Below are positions 51,840-60,044 of a stretch of DNA of 64,000 nt, in pieces. Position numbers and translations under genes: made by a program. Positions within the stretch are counted from its first letter, which is position 1. Each line of letters starts with the position of its first letter. Source of the DNA: Aldehydirespirator sp963667505 (GTDB taxonomy: Bacteria; Actinomycetota; Acidimicrobiia; Acidimicrobiales; Aldehydirespiratoraceae). The notes beneath the pieces are model-generated. The model made no database searches and had not been told where the DNA came from. It saw only the letters and a list, made by a program, of their open reading frames with translations. The stretch lies in NCBI GenBank assembly GCA_963667505.2, contig OY763490.2, positions 3,720,001-3,784,000 on the forward strand, in the 5' to 3' direction.

Positions 51840-52691
51840 ATGAGCCTGCTCCGCCAGCTCACTGAAGCAGTGGACGGCGGCGTGGCGGTCGCCTCCGCCA
51901 CCGTGGTGGACACGGCACGCTCGGTGCCCCGGCGGGCCGGGGCCAAGATGCTGGTGTTCCGAGACGGCAGCATCTCGGGCACCGTCGGCGGCGGCGAGAT
52001 GGAGGCCCGAGTCGTGGCCGAAGCCGTCGCCTCGCTCGCCGACGGCCGCTGCCGCCTGCTGTCGTACCGTCTAGTCGATCCCGGCCGGGGCGACCCCGGC
52101 GTCTGCGGAGGCGACGTCCAGATATTCGTGGAGCCGCACATGCCTGAGCCCACCGTCATAGTCATGGGATACGGACACGTCGGCCGAGCCGTCGCCCAGT
52201 TGGCCGGCTGGCTCGGCTTCCGGGTGGTCGCCACCGACGACCGCCCCCTAGCCGACGCCAGCGCGGACGACGCGTCACAGCCAATGCTGACGACGACCTG
52301 TCGGCAGCCCCCGATGCCGTCGCCGACTCAAGTGCCAGCAGTCGGCGAGGTAGCGGGCACCGCGCCCGACGAGTTGGTGATCGGCACCGTCGATGACCTG
52401 CTCGCCGGCCGCACGCTCGATCAGGACACCTCGGTGGTGCTGGTCACCCGCAACGTCGACGTGGACGCGGCCGCCCTGCCCGCCCTGCTGTCCACCGACG
52501 CCGGCTATGTGGGGGTCATGGGCAGCGAGCGCCGCTGGAGCACCACACGCGCCCGCTTGGAGGTCGAGGGCGTGGCCTCCGACGCCCTCGACCGCGTACA
52601 CGCACCGATCGGCATCGAGGTCGGCGCCGAGACCCCCGAGGAGATCGCACTGAGCATCATGGCCGAGGTGGTCGCCCATCGCCGGTCGTAA
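51840..52691 (+). CDS. xdhC: XdhC/CoxI-family molybdenum cofactor insertion protein
   Basis: 283 aa from ATG 51840 (an in-frame ATG at 51813 is possible). N-terminal CoxI part: VASATVVDTARSVPRRAGAKMLV, GSISGTVGGGEMEARVV, DPGVCGGDVQIFVEP; C-terminal Rossmann part: VIVMGYGHVGRAVAQLAGWLGF, VVLVTRNVDVDAAALPALL, AGYVGVMGSERRW, VHAPIGIEVGAETPEEIALS. An extra stretch of about 30 residues after TDDRPLAD is not usual. XdhC sulfurates or inserts Mo cofactor into xanthine-dehydrogenase-type enzymes, here presumably the XdhD-like protein. Confidence 0.88.
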   Translation: MSLLRQLTEAVDGGVAVASATVVDTARSVPRRAGAKMLVFRDGSISGTVGGGEMEARVVAEAVASLADGRCRLLSYRLVDPGRGDPGVCGGDVQIFVEPHMPEPTVIVMGYGHVGRAVAQLAGWLGFRVVATDDRPLADASADDASQPMLTTTCRQPPMPSPTQVPAVGEVAGTAPDELVIGTVDDLLAGRTLDQDTSVVLVTRNVDVDAAALPALLSTDAGYVGVMGSERRWSTTRARLEVEGVASDALDRVHAPIGIEVGAETPEEIALSIMAEVVAHRRS

Positions 52692-52819
52692 GCGTTCACG
52701 GGCGTGCTCAGCCAGCCAAGGCACCGCTGGCAGACCTCCGTGACGATGTGATGTCGCGGACGCGTGGTCTGGCGCTCTGATCCGTCTGGCTCGAAGGCCG
52801 CGGGTGGCGATGCGACGGA

Positions 52820-53732
52820 TTGCGGGCCCGGTTGTGCGTGCTGCGAGGCGGGGGAGACTTGGCCACGGGCGTGGCGTGGCGGCTCACCCGGGCCGGCTGG
52901 CCGGTGGTGGTGCTGGAACTGCCCGAGCCGCTGACCATCCGCCGCACGGTGGCGCTGTCCGCCGCGGTCGCAGACGGCGAGGTCACCGTGGAGGGCATGA
53001 GGGCGTGCTGGCGAGTACGCCGAAGAGGCGGAGACGGCCGAACGGGGCGATGTGGCCGTGCTGGTAGCCCGGATCTGGCCGCTCTGGCAACTCCTGCGGC
53101 CCGATGTAGTGGTGGACGCCCGGCTGGCCAAGCGCAACATCGACACGTCCATGGACGACGCCGACTTGGTGATCGGCCTCGGTCCCGGCTTCGCCGCCGG
53201 CGTGGACTGCCATGCCGTGGTCGAGACCATGCGAGGCCACCGCCTGGGCCGGGTTATCTGGTCGGGCTCAGCACAGCCCGACACCGGAACCCCCGCCGAG
53301 CTAGGAGGCCGATCCTCGGACAGGGTGCTGCGAGCGCCGGCCGCGGGCGAGGTCACCTGGCATGTGGAGATCGGGGATCGGGTCACGCGGGGCCAGTCCC
53401 TCGGCGCGGTAGCCGGCCTGCCCGTCACAGCGCCCTTCGACGGAGTGCTGCGAGGTGCCATCTGCAGCGGGATGACGGTCTGGGCCGACCTCAAGATCGG
53501 CGATGTCGATCCCCGCGCCGTCCCGTCGGCCTGCTGGGAGATCTCCGACAAGTCCCTCGCCGTCGGCGGAGGCGTCCTCGAGGCTGTCCTGGCCCACCGC
53601 GGCGGCCTCGCCCGACGATTGGGTAGCGAATCGGCAGGATCGACAGGTCGGCAACGGTGCTCGACGGCTGCTCGCCACGAACATCAAGCAGCCGTGACGC
53701 GACGGGCCATCGCCTACTCGCGCTGGCTCTAG
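52820..53732 (+). pseudogene. yqeB: YqeB/EF2563-type molybdenum hydroxylase maturation protein, frameshifted
   Basis: From about TTG 52820: VLRGGGDLATGVAWRLTRAGWPVVVLELP, TIRRTVALSAAVADGEVTVEGMRA, then one or two indels between 53003 and 53030, after which EEAETAERGDVAVLVAR continues in another frame with PDVVVDARLAKRN, DLVIGLGPGFAAG, VLRAPAAGEVTW, TAPFDGVLRGAI and SDKSLAVGGGVLEAVL to TAG 53730-53732. This is the selenium-dependent molybdenum hydroxylase accessory family (EF2563/YqeB). It strengthens the reading of 46472-53732 as an XdhD-type cluster. Start codon is uncertain. Confidence 0.75.
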
Positions 53733-53814
53733 GCCATTGAAGTTCGTTAGCCCGATCGGGCGGACGGGACCCTCTGAGACGGGCTGGCCGATAGGCGGGC
53801 AATAGGGTGGGGAC

Positions 53815-54783
53815 GTGCTGCGTCCGGCGTTCATCGTGATGCCTCACCACTCTGTGGCCCGAGCCGTCGAGTTGGCCCGGATGGGAGAGCAGTACGGATA
53901 CGAGCGGTGCTGGGTGTACGACGAGGGACTCGCCGCTCAGGACGTCTATGTGACCATGACCGCCATCGCGCTGGCCACCGAGACGCTGCTGGTGGGCCCC
54001 GGCATCACCAACCCCTACACCCGCCATGCCGGGGCCACCGCTGGGGCCATCGCCGCCCTCGACGACGTTTCGGGCGGGCGGGCCTTCATGGGCATCGGCG
54101 CGGGCGGCAGCCTCACCCTCGACCCGCTGGCCATCGAGCGCCGCCGCCCGCTGACTGCGGTGCGCGAGACCATCGAGGCCTGTCGACGGCTGCTCGAGGG
54201 CGAGAACGTCACAATGGACGGCGCCCATGTGCGGCTCAGCCAGGCGTCGCTGCCCCAGGAGCGCCCCGGCACGGAGATATGGCTGGCTGGCCGCGGGCCG
54301 AGGATGCTGGAACTGGGCGGCAGGGCCTGCGACGGCGTGTTCCTGGACTTCGTCTACAAGCCCGACCTGCACGAGATCATCGAGCGGATCAGGGGAGCGG
54401 GCCGGGCCGCGGGCAACGAGCCCCGCATCGCCTACTCCACCATGCTGGTGGCCGACGACGAGTCGATGGCCTGCGCGAAGCTCAACATGACCTACCGGCT
54501 GGTGGACTCGCCGCCGGAGGTCCAGGCCGCCATCGGGCTCTCGCCCTCCCACGCCGCCGCCATCCGGGCCGCCATGGCCGGGGGCCTGGCCGCGGCCTCC
54601 GAACTGGTGCGTGACGAATGGGTGCTGCCGTTCGTGGTGGCCGGCACGCCCGAGCGCTGCGGTGCCGAGCTTCAAGCGCTGGCCGCCGAGCACGGCATCG
54701 ACTCCTTCGTGGTCCCGCTGCTCGACGACAGCCTGGCCGAGAACCTGCTGCAGGTCGGTGCAGCCTCACTTGGAATAATCTGA
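53815..54783 (+). CDS. LLM-class flavin/F420-dependent oxidoreductase
   Basis: 322 aa, GTG start. Luciferase-like barrel: HHSVARAVELARMGEQYGYERCWVYDE, VTMTAIALATETLLVGPGITNPYTRH, GGRAFMGIGAGGSLTLDPLAI, TEIWLAGRGPRMLELGGRACDGVFLDF. The N- and C-terminal patterns fit F420-dependent reductases rather than bacterial luciferase proper. Independent of the other luciferase-like gene at 13027 (low similarity). Stands alone between the molybdenum cluster and the Tad operon; substrate unknown. Confidence 0.87.
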   Translation: MLRPAFIVMPHHSVARAVELARMGEQYGYERCWVYDEGLAAQDVYVTMTAIALATETLLVGPGITNPYTRHAGATAGAIAALDDVSGGRAFMGIGAGGSLTLDPLAIERRRPLTAVRETIEACRRLLEGENVTMDGAHVRLSQASLPQERPGTEIWLAGRGPRMLELGGRACDGVFLDFVYKPDLHEIIERIRGAGRAAGNEPRIAYSTMLVADDESMACAKLNMTYRLVDSPPEVQAAIGLSPSHAAAIRAAMAGGLAAASELVRDEWVLPFVVAGTPERCGAELQALAAEHGIDSFVVPLLDDSLAENLLQVGAASLGII

Positions 54784-54801
54784 GAAATAATTGAAATCAG
54801 T

Positions 54802-54828
54802 TTGAATTGTTCTGATGCTCTGTAGAGT
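54802..54828 (+). promoter_or_regulatory. Possible promoter of the Tad operon
   Basis: In an AT-rich patch (54784-54830) between two GC-rich genes, TTGAAT (54802-54807) and TAGAGT (54823-54828) resemble -35 and -10 boxes, though the 15-bp spacing is short. The TadZ-like start follows about 100 bp downstream. Confidence 0.3.
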
Positions 54829-54925
54829 GTCGGCCCGGCCCGGTTCGCAGGACGCCGTGTCGGCCTAGCCCGCCCAGTGCACCCGTTCCCGCCGTCAGAG
54901 CCCATCGACGTGCAGGGAGACGAAC

Positions 54926-55579
54926 GTGATCATCTGGTACTGGTCGGTCAAGGGAGGCGTCGGGACGTCGGTGGTGGCCGCCGCGACCGCGATTCGCCTC
55001 GCCTCCGACGACCACGACACGACTCTGGTCGATCTGACCGGCGATCAGCCCGCCCTGCTGGGACTGGTCGCAGGGACCGCACCCGCCGAGCCCGGCATCT
55101 CCGACTGGGTCGCGGCGGGCGACGGCGTGGCCGCGGACGCCATCGGCCGGCTGCTCGAAGACGTCAGCCCGCGGCTGCGCCTGCTTCGCAGAGGCACGGC
55201 GCCGTTGCCGGACGACGGCAGCCCGCGGCTGAAGCTGGCGCTGGAGGTGCTGGCTCGCAGTGGGCCGGTTGTGGTGGACGCCGGTCTCGACCCCTCCGAG
55301 ACCCGGTCCGGCCTCAAGGAGCCCTACCGGCCGGTGTGCGTGCTCCGGGCCTGCTACCTGGCCCTCAGCCGAGCGCAGCGGGCGCCCGGCCCCTACGACC
55401 GGGTGGTCTTGGTGGAGGAGCCGGGAAGGGCGCTGAGACCCCGCGACGTGGCCGCCGCGGTGGGCGCGTCCACGGTGGAGCGCGTCCCATGGGATCCCCG
55501 GGTGGCCCGGTCGGTGGACGCGGGAACGATCGTCAGCATGCTCCCGCCGCCGCTGAGGCGCTTCGAATTGCCGGCATGA
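54926..55579 (+). CDS. TadZ/CpaE-like P-loop ATPase of the Tad pilus
   Basis: 217 aa, GTG start after GGGAG. Deviant Walker A SVKGGVGTSVVAAATAIRLA identifies the ParA/MinD superfamily; DLTGDQPALLG and VVVDAGLD correspond to the A' and B motifs. It is short and lacks the receiver domain of CpaE. Such proteins position Tad pilus machinery at the cell pole. The stop overlaps the tadA ATG (ATGA). Confidence 0.8.
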   Translation: MIIWYWSVKGGVGTSVVAAATAIRLASDDHDTTLVDLTGDQPALLGLVAGTAPAEPGISDWVAAGDGVAADAIGRLLEDVSPRLRLLRRGTAPLPDDGSPRLKLALEVLARSGPVVVDAGLDPSETRSGLKEPYRPVCVLRACYLALSRAQRAPGPYDRVVLVEEPGRALRPRDVAAAVGASTVERVPWDPRVARSVDAGTIVSMLPPPLRRFELPA

Positions 55580-56739
55580 CCAGAACGCAGGTGCATGAGC
55601 AGGCTGGTCGCAGCCACATGAGCGGATCGCCCGACTTGGTTGACGCCGTGCACCGCCGAGTCGTGGACACCCTCGCGACCCGTGTCGGCAATGCGGTCGA
55701 CCTGGCCGGGATCGTTCGGACGCTGGAGCCCCTCGCGCCGGCCGACGTGGTCGAGGACGTAGTGGCCAGAGTGGCGGCCAGAGTCGACGGCTTGGGGCCC
55801 ATCGATCCGCTGCTCGGCGACCCCGACGTGAGCGAGATCATGATCAACGGCCCCGGCTCGGTGTGGATCGAGCGCCGCGGCGCCATGTGCAGAAGCGGCG
55901 TGTCGCTCGACGAATCCGGGCTCGACCTGCTGATCGAGAGGATCCTGGCACCGCTGGGACGCCGCGTCGACCAGCGGGCCCCCATGGTCGACGGAAGGCT
56001 GCCCGACGGTTCCCGGGTGCATGTGGTGGTCCCTCCGATAGCCGTGGACGGGCCCTACGTCACGATCCGGCGCTTCGTGGTGCCCGATGTGGCGCTGGAG
56101 ATGTTCGCTGGAGCAGCCGTCTCATCGTTGCTCGACCAGCTCGTCGCCACGGGCGCCAACCTGGTGGTGAGCGGGGGCACCGGCGCCGGCAAGACCACGC
56201 TCCTCAACGCCCTGGCCGCCAGGGTGGGCCCCGACCAGCGGATGATCACCATCGAGGACGCCGCCGAACTTCAGTTCGACCATCCCCATGTGGTGCGCCT
56301 CGAGGCACGGCCCGAGTCGCGTGAGGGCACCGGAGCGGTCACGATCCGCGACTTGGTCCGCACCGCTCTTCGTATGCGGCCGAATCGTCTGGTGGTGGGT
56401 GAGGTCCGGGGCCCTGAAGCGCTGGACCTGCTGCACGCCCTCAACACGGGCCACGCCGGCTGCCTGTCGACGGTCCACGCCAACGGCCCCGTGGACGCGC
56501 TGCGCCGCCTCGCAACCCTGGCCGTCGCCGCCGACGAGCGCTTGCCCGTCGAGGCCGCACGCGACCATGTGACCTCTGCCATCGATGCGATCGTGCATCT
56601 GGAACGCTCCAGCGACGGCAGACGACGAGTGGCCGCAGTGGCCGAGGTGGCCGGACACGATCGGGTCCGTCCGCTGGCGGACGCCGACGCCGTGCTGGCC
56701 CCGGTGAGTCGCCCGCCCCGACTGGCAGGCCAGAACTGA
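55576..56739 (+). CDS. tadA: Tad pilus assembly ATPase TadA (CpaF)
   Basis: 387 aa from ATG 55576. Type II/IV secretion ATPase: N-terminal domain with GLGPIDPLLGDPDVSEIMING and VWIERRG; Walker A VSGGTGAGKTTLLNALA; Asp box ITIEDAAELQFDHPHVVRLE; Walker B RPNRLVVGEVRGPEALDLLHAL; His box NTGHAGCLSTVHANG. Powers extension of Flp/Tad pili from the inner face of the membrane with TadB/TadC encoded next. Confidence 0.94.
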   Translation: MTRTQVHEQAGRSHMSGSPDLVDAVHRRVVDTLATRVGNAVDLAGIVRTLEPLAPADVVEDVVARVAARVDGLGPIDPLLGDPDVSEIMINGPGSVWIERRGAMCRSGVSLDESGLDLLIERILAPLGRRVDQRAPMVDGRLPDGSRVHVVVPPIAVDGPYVTIRRFVVPDVALEMFAGAAVSSLLDQLVATGANLVVSGGTGAGKTTLLNALAARVGPDQRMITIEDAAELQFDHPHVVRLEARPESREGTGAVTIRDLVRTALRMRPNRLVVGEVRGPEALDLLHALNTGHAGCLSTVHANGPVDALRRLATLAVAADERLPVEAARDHVTSAIDAIVHLERSSDGRRRVAAVAEVAGHDRVRPLADADAVLAPVSRPPRLAGQN

Positions 56740-57416
56740 TGGCCGTGCTGGCTGCGGCGCTGGTCTTTGTGGCGGTGGCCCCCGCCCCCTGGGCCCGGAC
56801 CCGAGGCCGGCTCGGCCAGCGACGCCATCTGGTGGCGGCTGCGGTCCATCGGGCGGCGACGCGATGGCGCGCCCGAGCGGGCCGATCCGACGAGTCCGGC
56901 GTGGTCGCGCAAGCGTTGGAGCTGGCGGCCCGGGCCCTGCGATCGGGAGGCTCGCTGCTGACCGCGCTCGACGCGGTGGCGGCCGAACTGCCCGAGGCCG
57001 GGCTGGGTGAAGTCGCGAGGCGGGTGAGAGGAGGGTTCAGCCTCCGAGCCGCGCTCGACCGTTGGGCAGGCGCTGCGGCTCCGCGCCAGGCGGCCGCCGC
57101 AGTGCTGGTGCTGGGGCACGCCTCGGGCGCGGCCATGGCTGCGAGCCTCGACCGGGCCGCGGCATCGCTCCGGCAGCGCCGGGCGCTCGGCGACGAGATA
57201 CGCGCGCTCACCGCGCAGACGCGGGCTTCGGCGATGGTGGTGGCGCTCGCGCCGGCGGGGTTCGCGGCGATCGTCGCGGGCGTCGACCCCGATGCCCTGT
57301 CGATGCTCCTCACCACTGCGGTCGGGCTGGTGTCGCTGGCCGCGGGCCTTGCGCTGGAGGGCCTCGGCATCTGGTGGATGAGACGGCTCTGCCGGGGAGT
57401 CGCACGATGGGCATGA
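56739..57416 (+). CDS. tadB: Tad pilus inner-membrane protein TadB-like
   Basis: 225 aa; ATG shares one base with the tadA stop. N-terminal helix VLAAALVFVAVAP, type II secretion F domain (ALELAARALRSGGSLLTALDAVAAELPE; GFSLRAALDRWA; VLVLGHASGAAMAASLDRAAASLRQRRAL), then two hydrophobic helices (MVVALAPAGFAAIVAG; LLTTAVGLVSLAAGLAL). Forms the Tad platform with TadC. Confidence 0.85.
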   Translation: MAVLAAALVFVAVAPAPWARTRGRLGQRRHLVAAAVHRAATRWRARAGRSDESGVVAQALELAARALRSGGSLLTALDAVAAELPEAGLGEVARRVRGGFSLRAALDRWAGAAAPRQAAAAVLVLGHASGAAMAASLDRAAASLRQRRALGDEIRALTAQTRASAMVVALAPAGFAAIVAGVDPDALSMLLTTAVGLVSLAAGLALEGLGIWWMRRLCRGVARWA

Positions 57417-58183
57417 GCGTCTGGGGGCCGGTGGCGGCCGGGCTGGTGCTGGCCGCGCTGGCGCCGTCAGGATCGCCGCGCCGCGCCGTCCGTCGCCGCC
57501 TTGACCGCGGCGGTCGGGCTGGTCGCGGGTTGCGGGGCGGGCTGGCCGCGCTGGGACGGCGGCTGGTCGGCGATGCGGTGGATTCCGAGGACCACGCGCT
57601 GGTCGGCGGGGCGGCATTGGCGCTGCCGGTGGCGGCGGTTGCGCTGGGACCGTTCGGGGCGATGGCCGGGCTGGTGACTGTCGTGGGGGTCGTCGCGGCC
57701 CGGCGCCGGGCTCGGCGCCGTGCGCGGGACATGGCCGTCGAGCGGGGCCTGCCGGAGGTGATCGACCTGCTGGCGCTCGTCGTGGGCGCCGGACGGCCGG
57801 TGGCTGTCGCTCTCGCGGACATCTGCCCGCGGGTTCCCGAACCCTTCCGGTCGGAGCTGTCGGTGGTGGTTCGGCGCGCCGAGGCGGGCGAGCCGTTCGC
57901 CGAGTCGGTGCGAAGGCTCCACGGGACCCTCGGCCCTCGCGTCGCGGCGATCGTGCATGCGGTCGTCGCCGCGGAGACCGACGGCGCTCCCCTCCAGCCG
58001 GCCCTGGTGCGAGCCGGCGACGAGGCTCATCGCCGCCGCCGTGTGCGAGCCGAGGAGGCCGCGCGGCGCGTGCCCGTGGCAATGCTGTTCCCTCTGGTCT
58101 TCTGCATCCTGCCCGCCTTCTGCCTGCTGACCGTCGTCCCGCTGCTCGCTGGCTCCATTGCCGAACTGCGGCTCCCCGGCTGA
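57407..58183 (+). CDS. tadC: Tad pilus inner-membrane protein TadC-like
   Basis: 258 aa from ATG 57407, overlapping tadB by 10 bp; the frame is open further upstream through tadB but that is shadow. N-terminal membrane helices (GPVAAGLVLAALAP; GAALALPVAAVALGPFGAMAGLVTVVGVVAA) then the F domain (RGLPEVIDLLALVVGAGRPVAVAL; AEAGEPFAESVRRLHGTLG; EEAARRVPVAMLFPLVFCILPAFCLL). Confidence 0.85.
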   Translation: MGMSVWGPVAAGLVLAALAPSGSPRRAVRRRLDRGGRAGRGLRGGLAALGRRLVGDAVDSEDHALVGGAALALPVAAVALGPFGAMAGLVTVVGVVAARRRARRRARDMAVERGLPEVIDLLALVVGAGRPVAVALADICPRVPEPFRSELSVVVRRAEAGEPFAESVRRLHGTLGPRVAAIVHAVVAAETDGAPLQPALVRAGDEAHRRRRVRAEEAARRVPVAMLFPLVFCILPAFCLLTVVPLLAGSIAELRLPG

Positions 58184-58244
58184 GGGCACCGCATTCATCG
58201 GCCGCTCCAGGCCCGACCAGAAAGAACCCGAAGGAGTCCCCGCC

Positions 58245-58490
58245 ATGCTGCTGCGCATCTACGTCACAACGCGAACGCTGTGGACCGACATGGTCCGCCG
58301 ACTCTGCGATCCCGCCGACGGCACCGTGCGAAGGCGCGGCGACCGAGGCCAGACCACGGCCGAGTACGCCCTGGTCATCGTCGGAGCCGCCGCGGTGGCC
58401 CTGCTGCTGCTGGCCTGGGCGACCGGGTCAGGCAAGATCTCGTCGCTTCTGGACAAGATCGTCGACACGGTCGCCGGCATGGTGACGTGA
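58245..58490 (+). CDS. Small Flp/DUF4244-like pilin
   Basis: 81 aa from ATG 58245 behind AAGGAG. A basic N-terminal leader ends at RGDRGQTTAEYALVIVGAAA, the G-(x)n-TAEYAL pilin cleavage and assembly motif, followed by one hydrophobic helix (VALLLLAWATG) and a short amphipathic tail. Probably the major Tad pilin, cleaved by a prepilin peptidase not encoded in this window. Confidence 0.85.
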   Translation: MLLRIYVTTRTLWTDMVRRLCDPADGTVRRRGDRGQTTAEYALVIVGAAAVALLLLAWATGSGKISSLLDKIVDTVAGMVT

Positions 58491-58581
58491 GGCGCGGGCG
58501 CCGGGGCGGCGCCGGGTGCTCGGGTGGGAGCTCTTCGGAGAGCACTGTGGGCCCCGGCGTGAGGCGCGGGCGCCGGCGCGG
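58487..58581 (+). repeat. Duplicated GTG start region of the TadE-like gene
   Basis: gtgaggcgcgggcgccgg occurs at 58487-58504 and 58559-58576; over 23 bp the copies differ at one position. Offset 72 bp keeps frame, so both GTG codons could start the same protein. Confidence 0.92.
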
Positions 58582-58936
58582 TGTCCGGTGTCGGGGCCAG
58601 TCGACGGTGGAGTTCGTGCTCGTGCTGCCCTGCTTCGCTCTGATGTTGCTCACGGTGGTGCAGGTGGGCCTGCTGGTGCGGACCAGGGTGCTGGTCACCC
58701 ACGCGGCCCGGGAAGCGGTCCGGGCCGCTGCGGTAGGGGTGGCCGACGCCGAGGTCCGCGCCGCGGCCGTGTCGGCCGCCGACCTTGACCCGGCGCGCCT
58801 GCATGTGTGGGTGCGGCGGGCCGACGGCAGGGCGACGGTGGAGCTGCGCTACGTCGACGTCACCGACGTCCCGGTGGTAGGTCCGCTGGTGGGCGACGCC
58901 GTGTTCGAGGCCGACGCGACGATGCGCCTCGAATGA
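58487..58936 (+). CDS. TadE-like minor pilin / pseudopilin
   Basis: About 149 aa from GTG 58487 (GTGA overlap with the pilin stop) or from the repeated GTG at 58559, which would leave a 125-aa protein of more usual TadE length. After a basic leader, RGQSTVEFVLVLPCFALMLLTVVQVGLLV is the TadE signature (STVEF then a hydrophobic helix); the remainder is a small globular domain. The N-terminus contains the repeat VRRGRRGG / VRRGRRRG. Confidence 0.85.
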   Translation: MRRGRRGGAGCSGGSSSESTVGPGVRRGRRRGVRCRGQSTVEFVLVLPCFALMLLTVVQVGLLVRTRVLVTHAAREAVRAAAVGVADAEVRAAAVSAADLDPARLHVWVRRADGRATVELRYVDVTDVPVVGPLVGDAVFEADATMRLE

Positions 58937-59030
58937 GCGGCACGCATCAGGCCGCGGCCGTGACAGGCGCTGAGCGGCCTCGTGAGCCGCTCGGACGAGC
59001 CGGACGGAATCGCGGGTACCGTCATGGGCC

Positions 59031-59411
59031 GTGTCCGTGACGATCCGGCACCGCGAGCAGCCGCCGTGGACCGTTCTCGCCGTCGGTGGCGAGCTCGACG
59101 TGGTCGGCGCCCCCGACTTGCGCCAGGCCGTCGTGGTGGCGGTGGCCGACGGCGCGCGGCTGATCGTCCTCGATCTGTCGGATCTGGACTTCGTGGACTC
59201 CTTCGGCGTAGGAGCGGTGGTCGGCGCGCTCAAACGGCTGCGCCAGCGAGGCGGCGACCTGGCCCTGGTGTGCGCGTCGTCGCGCATCCGCAGGGTGTTC
59301 GAGATCTGCGACCTGGACAGAATCATCGCGCTGCACGACTCGGTGGCGAGCGTCACGGCGCCGGCCGCGGCGGGCGCCCGCACGTCGGCCCGCACCTCGA
59401 CACCGCAGTGA
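59031..59411 (+). CDS. STAS-domain anti-anti-sigma factor
   Basis: 126 aa, GTG start. STAS fold: VLAVGGELDVVGAPDLRQAVVVAV, LIVLDLSDLDFVDSFGVGAVVGALKRL with the phospho-acceptor Ser in VDSFG, and ALVCASSRIRRVFEICDLDRII. The gene overlaps the anti-sigma kinase (GTGA). Together they form a partner-switch pair that would regulate a sigma factor encoded elsewhere. Confidence 0.9.
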   Translation: MSVTIRHREQPPWTVLAVGGELDVVGAPDLRQAVVVAVADGARLIVLDLSDLDFVDSFGVGAVVGALKRLRQRGGDLALVCASSRIRRVFEICDLDRIIALHDSVASVTAPAAAGARTSARTSTPQ

Positions 59412-59494
59412 GCGACGCCGCCGACCCGAGCGACGACACCGACCCGAGCGACGACACCGGCATGAGCGACGACACCGCAGTGAGCGACGTTATC
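59405..59494 (+). repeat. Five tandem 18-bp units at a GTGA stop/start junction
   Basis: Units from 59405: gcagtgagcgacgccgcc, gacccgagcgacgacacc, gacccgagcgacgacacc, ggcatgagcgacgacacc, gcagtgagcgacgttatc. The first holds the STAS stop and kinase GTG start; the fourth and fifth also carry in-frame ATG/GTG followed by AGCGAC. The kinase N-terminus is thus an SDDT repeat with three possible starts. Confidence 0.93.
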
Positions 59495-59917
59495 GAGATC
59501 GAGATCCCGGCTCGGGCCGACTACGTGTCCTTCGTCCGGCTGGTGGCGGCCGCCGCGGCCGAACTGGTGCCGAGCCTCGAGCCGACCCGCATCGACGACC
59601 TGCGGGTGGCGGTCTCGGAGGCCACCACCAACGCGATACAGGCCCACAACCGCTCCGGCTGCACGCGCCCGGTGAGGGTGAGTTGCCGGTGCTCCGACGG
59701 CCAGGTGACGGTGACCGTCCGGGACGAGGGCCCCGGATTCGACGCCGACGCTCTCCCGGAGATGCCGCCCCCGGAGTCGGCGGCCCGGCTGAGCCGGGAG
59801 TCGGGGATGGGCATATCAATCATCCGGGCCCTGGCCGACAGCGTGACCATCGACTCCGGCCCCCGGGGGACCGAGTTGCGTCTCGTGATCGGGCATCGGG
59901 GCCCTGCCAGCCCCTGA
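59408..59917 (+). CDS. RsbW-like anti-sigma serine kinase
   Basis: Up to 169 aa from GTG 59408; starts at ATG 59462 or GTG 59480 are equally possible because of the 18-bp repeats. GHKL ATPase motifs: N box DDLRVAVSEATTNAIQAHNR, G1 box VRDEGPGFDADALPE, G2 box SGMGISIIRALAD and the C-terminal GTELRLVI. Partner of the STAS protein; phosphorylates it and holds a sigma factor when STAS is phosphorylated. Confidence 0.9.
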   Translation: MSDAADPSDDTDPSDDTGMSDDTAVSDVIEIEIPARADYVSFVRLVAAAAAELVPSLEPTRIDDLRVAVSEATTNAIQAHNRSGCTRPVRVSCRCSDGQVTVTVRDEGPGFDADALPEMPPPESAARLSRESGMGISIIRALADSVTIDSGPRGTELRLVIGHRGPASP

Positions 59918-59936
59918 TTGTCCACTGATTGTCCAC
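59915..59936 (+). repeat. 11-bp perfect tandem duplication of a stop codon
   Basis: tgattgtccac at 59915-59925 (TGA is the kinase stop) is repeated exactly at 59926-59936. Confidence 0.9.
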
Positions 59937-60044
59937 GGCGCCCTGACGGTCGGGCCGTGGCGGACCCGGCCGGTCGGGGCTGAGAGTGTCGGAACGGCCG
60001 GCTAGGCCCTGTCCAGCGGGTGTCTCGTCCCGCGGGCGCGGATA

